Below are positions 12,510 through 22,235 of a stretch of DNA of 45,455 nt, piece after piece (positions within the stretch are counted from its first letter, which is position 1; each line of letters opens with the position of its first letter). The notes under the pieces were generated by a model that was not told the origin of the DNA, ran no database searches, and worked only from the letters and a program-made list of their open reading frames with translations. The stretch spans positions 1 to 45,455 of the forward strand of contig CALSCO010001249.1 of assembly GCA_943704415.1 (NCBI GenBank), given 5' to 3'. The translations under genes and the position numbers were made by a program. This stretch comes from Parvularia atlantis. Lineage: Eukaryota; Opisthokonta; Rotosphaerida.

Positions 12510-13845
12510 ATGTTTGCCGCCCGCAACCGGAGCCTCCAGCTCGCCAGCATGGCCCGCGCGGCCACCGGGGCTGCGGCGCACATGCGGCGAACGCTGTGCG
12601 CCCCGATGCCGTCGGCGGTCGCGGCGCGCGCGATGTCGACCGAGGCGGTCTTGGGGTGCTCGCTGCTCAGCTGGCGCGCGCCCATCTGCGCCGTTGAGCA
12701 GACGTTTCAAGGTGCGTCAGCGGGACGACGTGGCGCGAGCGGCTCCCCCTCATCGTCGCTCGCGCGCAGCGATGCACGACGCGACCGGGCTGCCATGGTG
12801 GGCGACGGTCGTGGTCGGGACGATCGCGCTGCGCAGCCTCATCTTCCCGATCTCGGCCTTCGCGACCATCAACGTCGAGCGGATGTGCGCCGCCGCCGCG
12901 CAGTGCGCTGCGCGCGAGCCGTCGCCGACCACGCGTCCGCGCGCGCAGCCGCGCTCATATGGAGGCGTACCGACACGCGCACTACCAGCTGCTCGTTCAC
13001 CGCATCGCGCGGGCCGAGCCCTTCCTGTATCGCCACGAAGTGCAGCGCCGTGCAAACCGCGAGGCGCGCCTTCTCGCCTCGTGCTCTCGCGCACGTGTGC
13101 GGCTCAGACGCGCCGCCGGTTCAGCTGTGGAGTGACGAGGACAAGACGCGCAGGATGCTCAAGCTGCCCCGGCAGTGGTCAATGCGACTGGCTATCGCGT
13201 CGCAGGTCATCCTGTGGATCTCTGCGACCCTCGCCCTGCGCTCTCTCTGCGGCATGCCGCAGTGGATGGTGCGGCCGACGCCTCTGGATGTGCGTACAAA
13301 CCAGCTTGCAGTGGCCGCCGACTGCCTGACCGCCCCGCCGTGCCCCGCAGCCCGCCCCCGGCCTGACGACCGAGGGCCCGTTCTGGGCAGTCAACCTGGT
13401 CGAGGCCGACCCGACCCTGATTCTGCCAGCGGCCGTCTTTGTCGCATGCGTTGCGGATGGCTTTGTGCGCGCCGCACAGACCACCGCTGCTCCGTTGACG
13501 CGTACGCGACCCGCAGTTGATGCTGTCCGCCGTGCGGCTTCCCGATACCCTGTTCTACCGTGCGCGGCACTTCATGGTGCTGGGTTTCGCGGTGCGTGCA
13601 CGCTCGGTGTCCTGCTGCACTGCCAACCGCGTGCATAGGCGTACCTGGCCAACGTTTCATCCGAGTACCCCGCTCTCCTGGCGATGTTCTGGTCCACAAA
13701 CTCGCTGACCTCGGTCGTGCACACGATCATCATCGCCTCGCCCGGCTTCCGCCGGCTGACCGGCGCTGGCATGACAAATAACGAGCGCGCGGGACCCCTC
13801 ATGCGCATCTTCGGGGCCAACCACGACTCGCGTGGCTCAAAGTGA
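12510..13845 (+). CDS. COX18: COX18/OXA1-family mitochondrial inner-membrane insertase
   Basis: Membrane insertase of the YidC/Oxa1/Alb3 family; COX18 exports the C-terminal tail of cytochrome oxidase subunit 2. The ATG at 12510 opens a long Arg/Ala-rich presequence (MFAARNRSLQLASMARAA). After the first intron comes HDATGLPWWATVVVGTIALR, a family hallmark and first membrane segment, then RSLIFPISAFATINVERM. A charged matrix stretch follows (AYRHAHYQLLVHRIARAEPF, DEDKTRRMLKLPRQW). Later membrane segments are LAIASQVILWISATLALRSL, DPTLILPAAVFVACVADGF and LLAMFWSTNSLTSVVHTII, closing with ASPGFRRLTGAG as in COX18. TGA at 13843-13845. It lies 24 bp after the previous stop, and its stop is 13 bp from that of the convergent Tom40-like gene. 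COX18 fits better than OXA1 by its C-terminus. Confidence 0.82.
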
Positions 13846-13858
13846 TCGCGTGGCTGTG

Positions 13859-15750
13859 TCACCACAGGCTGTTCAGTGTCACTTCCAGCCCAATGGCGCC
13901 GCTGCCTGCTCGCGTGCAGGGGGTCGGTCAGCTGTGCCCGCGCCCGCGAGGGTAGGCTCGGCACGCACTGGTTGCAGGGTTGTACACGCCGTGCACCGCC
14001 GCCGTGCAGTGCACATCCGGCAGCGTTACCTCGACGCGCCCGGCGACCTTGCCGTCGGAGGCGATCTTGGCCTGGAGCTGTGACGCGGCACCGCGTGAGC
14101 TGGCGCGGCGCGGCATGGCGCCCCGGCCGCCAAGCGCACCCGGCCCACAATTGTCTGCAAGCTGGTGCCGTCGGACGACTGCAGGATCGAGCGGTGCTCC
14201 TGCGCCAGCGCGTCAGACAGGGCCGCCGCCGCCTCCGCGCGCAAGGGGGCTGCCGCACCGCCTCGTACGCCACCGAGCCCGCGTTGTACACGTCGTGTCT
14301 CAGCGGGCAGTGCACGCCCTCGACCACGAGCGCGGCCCGGAGCTTGTCCAGCGTCGCGATCGAGCTCAGCCCGAGTGCGCCCATGCCCGGCACCCACCGC
14401 AGAAACGCCCACGGGTACGACGCGACCGCCTGGTGCACGCCGTGCGGTGGGCGCAGAGCAACTCGAAGCACACACGCGCGACGCACCACGACCACCTTGG
14501 CCTCGCCGTTGATGTCGAGCCGCGCCGCGACGCTCACCGTGTCGAGCGGGCGGAAGAGCGCGCCAACACCGAGCACACACTGCAACTGCCTGTGCGCGGG
14601 GATGCGTGCTCAGCGCGACGCTTCCCACAGTCGCACGCACGTTTCCAGCTGCTTCCGCTTGAGCAGCATCAGCTCTAAACCAAACGCGGCGTGCGGCGTG
14701 CGGTACTGCATAAAGTTGACGCCAATGCCGGCCACCTGCCGCAGCCCAGACGTCAGCAGGCAGCGCGACAGTGCGCGTGTGCGCGCGTGCCTGCAGTCGC
14801 GGGTCGTCGGCGCGTGGCGCTGGCTCGGTGCGTGGCCTGTGCGCCCAGCCGTCAGCGAGCACACGTCCGCGCCCGTCCACGCACCGCCAGTGAGGTGTGG
14901 ACCAGGGCATGCAGTTGGCCGCAAAGTACCTGAGCTGCATGCTGGAGCTGCTGCGCCGCAGCGAGTACTGCAGCACGGTCTCGTAGTCGCCGCTGTTGCC
15001 CTTTGCGCGCGAACCAGAAGCGCGTCAGCGTATTCGCAAACCGCACACGCGCACCCACCTCGACGTTCTGTAGCATCGCGCGCAGGCGTAGGTCGTGCGG
15101 CAGCGCCGGCAACTCGCCCATGGCCACCTTCAGCCGCCCTTGCTGTGCCGCCCAGTCACGTCAGCCGATGCGCAGCCGCGCGCTCATCGCGGACCTCGAG
15201 CGTGCGCAGACGCAGTGCCAGGCCGCCGAATGGCCCGGGCCCCACGCGCCCGCTCCACCCAGCGCCGGCGTCGACCACGCCCTGGACGCCGTGCTGCATG
15301 CGATCGAGGCCGTGGAAGTCAAGGCTGGCGCGCCGGAGCACATCAGCTTGCAACGTGGCGCGAGCGCATCGCGCGCACCTCCACCCGCGTTTCCACGTCT
15401 GATTGCGCAGGCCGGCGCCGGGCTGCTGCACGAACGCCACTCGTAGCGGATCGTCCGTGAACAGCTCGTCGTGCGTGCGCGCGCGCCCGTCCTGCCCGCG
15501 GCCCCGCGCGCGTCATGTCAGACATGTCTGCCTCGCGCATCGCGTGCGCTCTCACCGGCACGCCGTCGGCCGGTGCGAGCCACGCCCACCATCGCGCGCC
15601 CGCGGGCGAAGACGATGCCCTGCCCGCCGGTGTCACGCCCGCGGGCGGCGCCGGGCCCGTCTCGCGCGGCGGGAACGACTTGCGCAGCACCTCGCGCACC
15701 TGATCGACCACATACAGCGCGCCCAACCACTGGACCACCATATCGCGCAT
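13859..15750 (-). CDS. Tom40-like mitochondrial outer-membrane beta-barrel (Porin_3 family)
   Basis: Probable pore of the outer-membrane protein translocase, or a related Porin_3 barrel. The sequence alternates polar and non-polar residues: ELFTDDPLRVAFVQQ, FGGLALRLRTLE, LRLRAMLQNVEVGAR followed by GNSGDYETVLQYSL, MQLRYFAANCMPW, VAGIGVNFMQYRTPHAAFGL, QLQCVLGVGALFRPL, WVPGMGALGLSSIATLDKL. The end is the best guide: LQAKIASDGKVAGRVEVTLP, HCTAAVHGVYNPATS, spliced to SGAIGLEVTLNSLW and TGA. This resembles Tom40 C-terminal strands (KxxSDGxVxxxLE...GxGL). About 340 residues. Exon joins between 14760 and 15060 are uncertain: one intron seems to end in AAG and one may start with GC. The start at 15750 is 17 bp from the divergent Tudor gene. 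A VDAC-type porin is the alternative. Confidence 0.6.
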
Positions 15751-15767
15751 ACATAGTCGCTTGCTGG

Positions 15768-16301
15768 ATGCGCTGTCTCGCGGCGTGGACGGACGGGCTC
15801 TTCTACCCGGCGCGCGTGGTGCGGACGGACGCGGCGCGGGGCGTCGTGTGCGTGGTCTTTGACGGCTTCGAGGACGAGGGGCCGGTCGAGGTGCGCGAGG
15901 CCGATGTCGTACGGCGCGAGGTCGACCACGACGACGCGGGCGACAGCGACGATGCGCGGTCACGACGACCGCCGCAGCGCAGGCGGCGCGACGATGCGGA
16001 CGGCGACGACCTGCCCGGCACCGTGCGCGTGCGCCGTGGGCGGCTCACGGCGGCCGAGCGGCGCGAGCGCATTGCGGCGCTGCAAGCGGGCAAGCCGGCC
16101 GGCGCGGTCGTGGTCGGGACGACGCCGCGCAGTGTGCGGCAGCGGCAGCTGGGCGAACTATTTGCGCGGTTCGGGCGCGACAAGGGCTGGGCGACGCTGG
16201 GCGACATGGCCCGGCACATCGCCGACGCGAGCACGCGCGCTGAGCGCAACCACCTGCTCGACCGCTTCTACGGCCTGCTGGGCGATGCGGGCGGGCGATG
16301 A
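15768..16301 (+). CDS. small Tudor-domain protein, single exon
   Basis: An intronless 177-residue protein. The N-terminal half reads as a Tudor/SMN-like barrel: AAWTDGLFYPARVVRTDA, CVVFDGFEDEGPVEVREADV, with the aromatic and acidic residues usual for methyl-arginine or methyl-lysine readers (Trp8, Tyr13, Phe31). An acidic/basic linker (DDAGDSDDARSRRPPQRRRR) follows, then a helical C-terminal part (RQRQLGELFARFGRDKGW, LGDMARHIADASTRAERNHL). I do not recognise the C-terminal half. It could act in RNA processing or chromatin, but this is inference from the Tudor fold only. Its start codon is 17 bp from the divergent Tom40-like start, and its stop is 51 bp from the convergent RhoGEF stop. Confidence 0.7.
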   Translation: MRCLAAWTDGLFYPARVVRTDAARGVVCVVFDGFEDEGPVEVREADVVRREVDHDDAGDSDDARSRRPPQRRRRDDADGDDLPGTVRVRRGRLTAAERRERIAALQAGKPAGAVVVGTTPRSVRQRQLGELFARFGRDKGWATLGDMARHIADASTRAERNHLLDRFYGLLGDAGGR

Positions 16302-16352
16302 ACAGAGCGACGTGGCAGCAGGCACAAAAAAAAGAAAATGGGGCTCAAACGG

Positions 16353-19300
16353 TCACGGCACCGCGCCCGGCTCGTCCGCGATCAGCTCGTCGGCAAACAC
16401 GCCCGGCGTGATCAGGTAGTCCTCGTTCACCTCGGGCGCGTCGTCCAACTGCACGGCCTGGCCATCAGTGATGGAAACGCGCGTGCCATGCCGCCGCCGC
16501 ACCTGGTCCATCAGCGGGTCGCGCGTGTGCGTGCACATGACCGCGACCGACTTGAGGCACTTGCGGTGACACCGAAACGAGCACTCTGCGGGCGCGCGTT
16601 GAGAAGAGGCCTGCACCACGCCCGCCGGCGTCACGCACCCGAGCACTTCATGCCCTCGCGCCCGTGCGGCGCAATCGAGGCTGCGCGCGCGAGATAGGCC
16701 CGTCAGCAGCCGCGCGCGCACGACCGGCAGCGCTTGCACCGGAGCAGACGTCGCAGCGGACCGAGCGTGCAAACACCTTTGTCTCAAAGTTGTGTGACTT
16801 CTCGGCCCGGTCCTTCTCATCGGCCTCGTCGGCCTCCGCCGCAGCGTCGACCTCCTGGCGGCGCGCGCGCGCGTTCTTAGGTCGGCGAGCACACACGCGC
16901 GGCTCGCACCCAGGCGCACCTGCAGCCTCGGCGCGTCAATCATCGGGTTGAACTCGACGATGGGCGACGCCGGCAGCTTTGTGGCGGCCATGAGAGACCC
17001 TGAGCGCGCCAGCTGTGCGGCGAGCGTGAGCGCACCCCCCCCCCCCCCCCCCCCCCGGGCGGTGCGGTTTGCGAGCCGCACCATCGGCGGCGGCGCCGAG
17101 TCGCTGTCGCGCAGAGGCTCCATCTTATCTGGCTGGCTGTTTTCCTTGTGCGACTGGACCGACGACGCATCGACGTCGCGCGCCGGCTTGGCCTGCTGCG
17201 GTACCGGCACGAAGTCTTCCTGCGACGTCGAGATGCGCACAGAGACGCACCTGCGGCCGTCGTCAGCCCGAGCGCCGGCCGTCTTGTACGCGCGCGCGCA
17301 CACGCACCCCTTCACCGTCTTGCCGCTCGCGTCGGCCGCGCTGGGGCTGGGCGCAACGGCCGCGGTCGTCTTGGCGGGCGCAGGCGCCGTCTTGCCCTTA
17401 AGCGGCGGGCCGGTGGCCGCAGCAGCCGCGGCAGCGGCGGGCGCCGGGTCGCTCCCGGCCTCGGCGGCCAGGTTGTTTGCGCTGCCGCCGCGGCTGATGG
17501 TGCTCTTGCTGCGTGAGGGCCCTGCGGATGCATCGGATGAGTGCAGTGTCACACCAGCTACGTGTGCATCCCGCCCACCGCGCAGCAGCCGTCGCCTGTC
17601 AGTGACGGTCGCGTTGACGGTCGTGTTGCGATACAGCGACTGTGCATGCGCGGTGTGAGCGCGGTCAGTCGCTCAACGACGGCCGCACCGATCCACTAGC
17701 GAGATGAGACACGGCCTGCGCGCCCTCCATCACCTGTGCGCGCGTGCGTCAGAGTCGCGCACTGGGCGCGGCATACACACCTTTTTGTTGATCTGCTGCC
17801 CGACAGACTTGGACAGCGTCGAGAGCGACGACACGGACGCGTCCAGCAGGCCCTTCAGCGACCAGACGCTGGCGGCTGGGGTCGTGCGGGGCGCGTGAGG
17901 ACGGGCGCGCGCATACTGCACCGGACGTACACTTCTTCTTCTTGGCGTGGCTGACCTCGTCCTCACCGATCCGGTTTAGCTCGGTCTTGCGCCAGTGTGT
18001 GATGTCGCGGATCCACTCGTCGCGCTGGGACGTGCTCCGGACGACAAAAGTGAACGACTGTGGCCCACGCGCGCGCCCGCACGCGCTCAGACAACGGTGC
18101 ACGCGCCACGCAACGCGGGCGGCGCACGTGATTGTCGTCCGTGATGATCGCCAGCCCGACCACGGGCTCGTACAGCCGCATGCGGTCGCGCTGCTGCTTG
18201 AGCTCCTTGGCGATCAGCTCCATGTTGGACTCGGTCTCGCCGACCTGGCCCACGCCGCGCGAACGGGTGTCAGCGATGTCGCCGACGCCCGCGCGCGGGC
18301 GAAAAGAAAGCAAACCTCGCGCTTGGCCTCGTTCTTCGTCGCGCGATTGTTCTCCATCTTGTAAATCTGGGCGATCTTGGCCGCCGAGCGCTCAATGTGC
18401 CGCTCGATGTCCAGCTGCTTCTCGAGCCGCGCGATCTCCTTCATGATCTCGTTGGGCTCTGGGGCGCGGCGTCAGCAGCGGACGCGCACGTGCGGCGCGC
18501 GCGCTCGCACCAACGTAGCCGCCCTCCTTCACGGGCTTCTCGATTGCGTGCAGACCCGAGAGATTCAGCAGCGGGACCATCCAGTCGTACTCAAACTCAA
18601 ACTTGGCGTTGCTCATGACTTTGCTGACGATCTGCGTGACACGCCAGTCGCCGCTGAGCGCCGCGCGCAACCCGTGCTGCGCGAGGACGCACGTGCGAGT
18701 TGCCCGACGGGTTGAACTTGGACACGCACAGGAGCGCGTCGTTGAACAGGAACAGGCGCCGCATCTCGCGCCCGCCGTCGAGCGACGCGACAATGTCCCC
18801 GTCGCGCACAAACAGGCGCGTGTCGCTCGTGAGCGGCTGTGACGAGCGCGCGCACACGCGTCCGTCAGCGCGCACGCAGCCGCACGGCACGACACGCACG
18901 GGAAAGTCGCCCGACATCTTGGACTCGATCTCGGCGACCTGCGCGAGCCGCGTGAGCACACATATGCAGCCCCGCGCAACGCACCTTGGCGCGCGCCTCA
19001 GCCTGGCGCTTCTTCTCGTTGATAAAGTCGGCCACGCGCTTGATCTCGATGACGCCCGCCTTGAGGTTGGCAAAGTCCGGATGGTCGGCGGTGGTCTGGG
19101 CGAGGATTTGCTGCGATGGCGGCGAGCGTGAGCAGCGCGCAGGCACGGTGACGGGCGATGTACGCTCAGGAGCAGCTCGTAGCGCGGGATGCGCTGGACG
19201 GGCATGATCAAAAAGTCGGACAGCTTGAGGCGCTGGGTCGAGGCCTGCTCCATCTCCTGCGCGGGGTGTGAGCGACGGGGGCCCTGCCGCTGCGACCGCC

Positions 19301-20223
19301 GCACCGTCACAAACTGCGCAAAGGCCGCGTTCGAGCGCTCGTGCTTGCGCAGGGTCGCGTGGGCGAGCTCGTAGTTGTTGACAAAGGCCGTGTACGACTC
19401 GAATGTCGGCGACTGCCCCCCAACCCCCGCGCCGGCGCCCGGCCATCAGCAGCCCCGCGCACCCACCGCGTCGCGCACCATCTCCACAAAGACGTCGCCG
19501 ATAAGCTGCCAGGCAGACCAGTGCTTGAGCCGCGCCTCGAGATGCTCGAGCAACTTGATGTTGTTGACGAGGATCGGCTGGATCTGCGCGGCGCAGTTTC
19601 AGCGCGTGCAACAGACTCGCCGCGCAGCCGCGCACCTGGAAGAACAGCGCCTTCAGGTCCTTCTCGGGCACGAGCGCCGCGCCCTTGGCCGCGCGCTCAA
19701 ACAGCGGCTTCTCGTACTTCTGCTCGGCGACGTGGGTGAGCGCCGCTTCCACGCGGCACACATGCGCACCTCCACGACGTAACGCAGGCTGTCCACGTAC
19801 GCCTTCTCGGTGCTGAAGAGCTCCTGCACAATGTACGTGCGCTTGACTGCGCGACCATGTGAGCACGGGCAGGCGTACGCGGGCCCCGCGCACTCGTCGC
19901 CTTGAAGCGCCGCCGCGCCACCCGCCGCCGCCAGAGCGACTGCACAAAGACGATGTCGCTCACGTCGTCGGCGCTGCGCTTGCCCGTCGCGTCCTGGCCC
20001 GCGCGCCGAGCGCTGTCAGACAACACCGCCGAGAGCGAGCTGGGACGCGCCTGGACGGCGAGCCTGGACGTCTTGCGCACGCGCGTGCGCCGCACGGCCA
20101 GTGGCGGCGGCTCATCGCCGAGGGCCGGCCGCGACACGGCGGTCTCGTCTGCGCCCGCGTGCGCGTGAGAAGGCAGCGCGTGAGCAGACGGCGCGTCGCA
20201 CCGGCAGCCGAATCGGAGGCCAT
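16353..20223 (-). CDS. Rho guanine nucleotide exchange factor, IQ-DH-PH-C1
   Basis: Activator of Rho-family GTPases. The start at 20223 gives MASDSAA, spliced to DETAVSRPALGDEPPP. An IQ-like calmodulin-binding motif is DIVFVQSLWRRRVARRRF (about residues 75-95). The DH domain runs from AVKRTYIVQELFSTEKAYVD through QIQPILVNNIKLLEHLEARL and RLKLSDFLIMPVQRIPRYEL to HPDFANLKAGVIEIKRVADF. The PH region has RLFVRDGDIVASLDGGREMR, LFLFNDALLCVSKFNP, a long helical insertion (IMKEIARLEKQLDIERHIE), then SFTFVVRSTSQRDEWIRDI. After a Ser/Ala/Pro-rich stretch a C1 zinc finger follows near 16500-16830: HNFETKVFARSVRCDVC, spliced to SIAPHGREGMKCSECSFRCH and RKCLKSVAVMC, with all His/Cys ligands present. About 960 residues. 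I joined the DH-PH and C1 parts because the frame stays open across GTGCG...CAG introns. An intron at about 17035 holds a G22 run. Confidence 0.85.
17035..17056. repeat. C22 homopolymer in RhoGEF intron
   Basis: Twenty-two C on the plus strand (G run in the sense strand), between a GTGCGGCTCG donor and a CGCCGCACAG acceptor of the RhoGEF gene. Confidence 0.85.
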
Positions 20224-20569
20224 CGCGGCACCTGTGCGAAACGCGGCGTTTCATCAGAAATAGATCCCGCACGCACGAGGGGCGAGTGCGGGGACGGCAC
20301 AAGCGCACAGGACGCTGGCGCGGTCGGTGCGCGGCGTGAAACCACTCGGCGCATCCCGCTCTCACGCGCAGCGCCGCACGCGCGACGGGCAGCGGTTGCG
20401 CGCGCCCTCCGCCGCAAGCTGCACCCACGCCACGCCGAGCTCGCGAGCACGGCCACCGCAGCAGCCGCGTCACGCGCCACGCGCGCGCGGCCGCGCGGGA
20501 CGCGTGCGTCACAGGCGCACGAGGTGACTGCTGCGCGGATCCGGCGGCGCGCCTGAACCAGCAACGCGA

Positions 20570-20655
<86 letters not shown>

Positions 20656-20796
20656 GCGGGTTGTGTGCACATCTCCAGAAAGCACACACCAAACACACCG
20701 ACACACTAGGGGACAAAAGGCGGATCAAGGGGGCAGCGCGCACTTACACGCGCGCGCGGGCACGGGGCACACCACACAGACGCGCGCGCGCGTCGC
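20224..20796. other. 573 bp spacer upstream of RhoGEF, downstream of tetraspanin
   Basis: No gene seen. It holds the (GA)38 microsatellite at 20579-20654, a CA-rich stretch (20670-20706), and GC-alternating tracts near 20745-20790. It must contain the RhoGEF promoter and the tetraspanin 3' end. Frames that read through the GA tract as Ser-Leu repeats are artefacts. Confidence 0.6.
20579..20654. repeat. (GA)38 microsatellite
   Basis: Perfect GA dinucleotide repeat of 76 bp, about 355 bp upstream of the RhoGEF start codon. On the RhoGEF sense strand it is CT, which can act as a GAGA-type or pyrimidine-tract promoter element in other eukaryotes; that role is inference. Confidence 0.95.
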
Positions 20797-21942
20797 TCAC
20801 GAGTAGTCGTTCATCTCAATGTCCTTCGACGCCTCGTCGGCCTGGATGGCCAGGGCGATGGCGAAGATGAGGCCGAAGACCTCGATGCCGGCCAGGACAC
20901 CCGCGCCGGCCTGGAGGTAGACGATGTAGAGCGAGTAGAACGAGTAGTACGCATCGAGGCAGCTCTGGACGTAGCCGTCCTTGTTGAACGAGTTGTAGTA
21001 GCAGTAGTACACGTCGTACGTGTTCTGGGGTGGCGGGTCCTGCTTCGGCGCCGGGTTGGTCGAGTTGTAGTTGTTGACGGCCAGGCAGCACGTGCTGTTG
21101 GGCGTGCTGAAGTCGGTCGTGTTCAAGAAGCCGCAGCAGTTGAAGCCGTTCTCGAGCGCCGCGCGATCCGTCTCGCTCAGTTTGCGGTACTCCTGACCCA
21201 GGAAGCTCTCGAGCGAGGACGTGTACTGGTACGCGACGACAGCCACGGCGATCTCGGCTGCAAGGATCATGACGAGCAGCGCGAAGTACTGCGCGTGCGT
21301 GCGGGGGGCTGTGTGAGTCGCGCTGCACGTGCGCAGGCGCGCGTGGTGGGGCGGGCCGACGCACGATCCATAGCATGATCTTGTTGATGATGATCGCGGC
21401 GACGAGGCCGACGAGCGCGATGACGATGACGAAGATGGCCACGACGATGGCGCCTGCGCACAGGCGCGGGGTGAGCACAGCCTGTCCAACAGCAACGCAC
21501 GCGCGCTCCCACGCACCGACCGAGAAGGTCCGCGGGATGCCGTACGTGCTCGCCTGGACGTAGAAGTAGATGCCGGCCGCGAGCACGGCGATGCCGGCCG
21601 CCAGGAAGAGCGAGTTGAAGATGATGAGGCCCCAGCGCGAGATCTTGGCGCAAGTGCCCTGCACGTTTTTTCGTCGTCGTCAACACGTGCGCAACTCGCG
21701 CGCGCACTGCGGAAATCGTTCTCCGCGCTCGACCCGCGCGAGGACGCGAGCGAGAGCGGGGGCGCGCTTGCGAGGGGCATCGAGGGGGAGGCGGCGTGCG
21801 CGCGCGAGCAGCGACAAGGGCCAACAAAAAAAGCAACGAAAAAAGCAACGGGAACCGAGGTCTTGCCCACCGCACGCGCGCGCCGTGCGCCACCCGCCGC
21901 CCCTTCCCCCCTCTCTCCTCTTCCCCGCTCTCGCGCGGCACG

Positions 21943-21987
<45 letters not shown>

Positions 21988-21996
21988 ACGCACCAT
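20797..21996 (-). CDS. tetraspanin
   Basis: Four-pass membrane protein that organises receptor and adhesion microdomains. Segments in order: TM1 in ISRWGLIIFNSLFLAAGIAV, TM2 in AIVVAIFVIVIALVGLVAAI, TM3 in YFALLVMILAAEIAVAVVAY, a large extracellular loop with the hallmark CCG (ENGFNCCGFLNTTDF), STCCLAVNNY, further cysteines (YYCYY, QSCLDAYY), and TM4 in AGAGVLAGIEVFGLIFAIAL. The C-terminus is EASKDIEMNDYS. About 241 residues. The second exon begins at 21658 with GTCAKISRW but has no ATG. The most economical start is an exon whose only coding bases are ATG at 21996-21994, directly followed by GTGCGTCC. This gives MGTCAKISRW, a standard tetraspanin N-terminus. The intron 21659-21993 is unusually long here (335 bp) and carries a GCC repeat. 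Confidence 0.9.
21946..21987. repeat. (CGG)14 trinucleotide repeat in tetraspanin intron 1
   Basis: Fourteen CGG units on the plus strand, ending six bases inside the proposed donor site of tetraspanin intron 1. Confidence 0.9.
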
Positions 21997-22235
21997 GACT
22001 GCTGCGGGACGGCGGCTGCGGCTTGCAAAGGGGCGACGGAAGTGCCTATTCCTCGGAACTCACGCGCTGATTGGCTGGCGTGCAAACAGCGTGCTTCCGG
22101 GCGCGTCGAGAAGGTTCGGCTTTATCTCTCAGATCTGTCGCGTCACCAAAAGGTCGCTCGGCGTGGCCTGGCGCGTGCGCGCTGATCAGCGCTGACCCCG
22201 CGCCCCGCACGCGCGCACAGCCCGCACACAGCCCG
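21997..22235. promoter_or_regulatory. divergent promoter region, tetraspanin / SPX-UAA gene
   Basis: A 239 bp spacer between divergent start codons. An inverted CCAAT box (ATTGG, 22070-22074) lies in its first half. No TATA box seen. Confidence 0.5.

Noticed and set aside
16353-17552. C1-domain protein as a separate gene from the DH-PH protein
   Set aside because: The frame stays open from the PH part through GTGTGT...CAG and GTGCGG...CAG introns into the C1 part, and no start codon with an upstream stop fits between them.
20509-20743. Ser-Leu repeat protein
   Set aside because: It is only the (GA)38 microsatellite read in frame.
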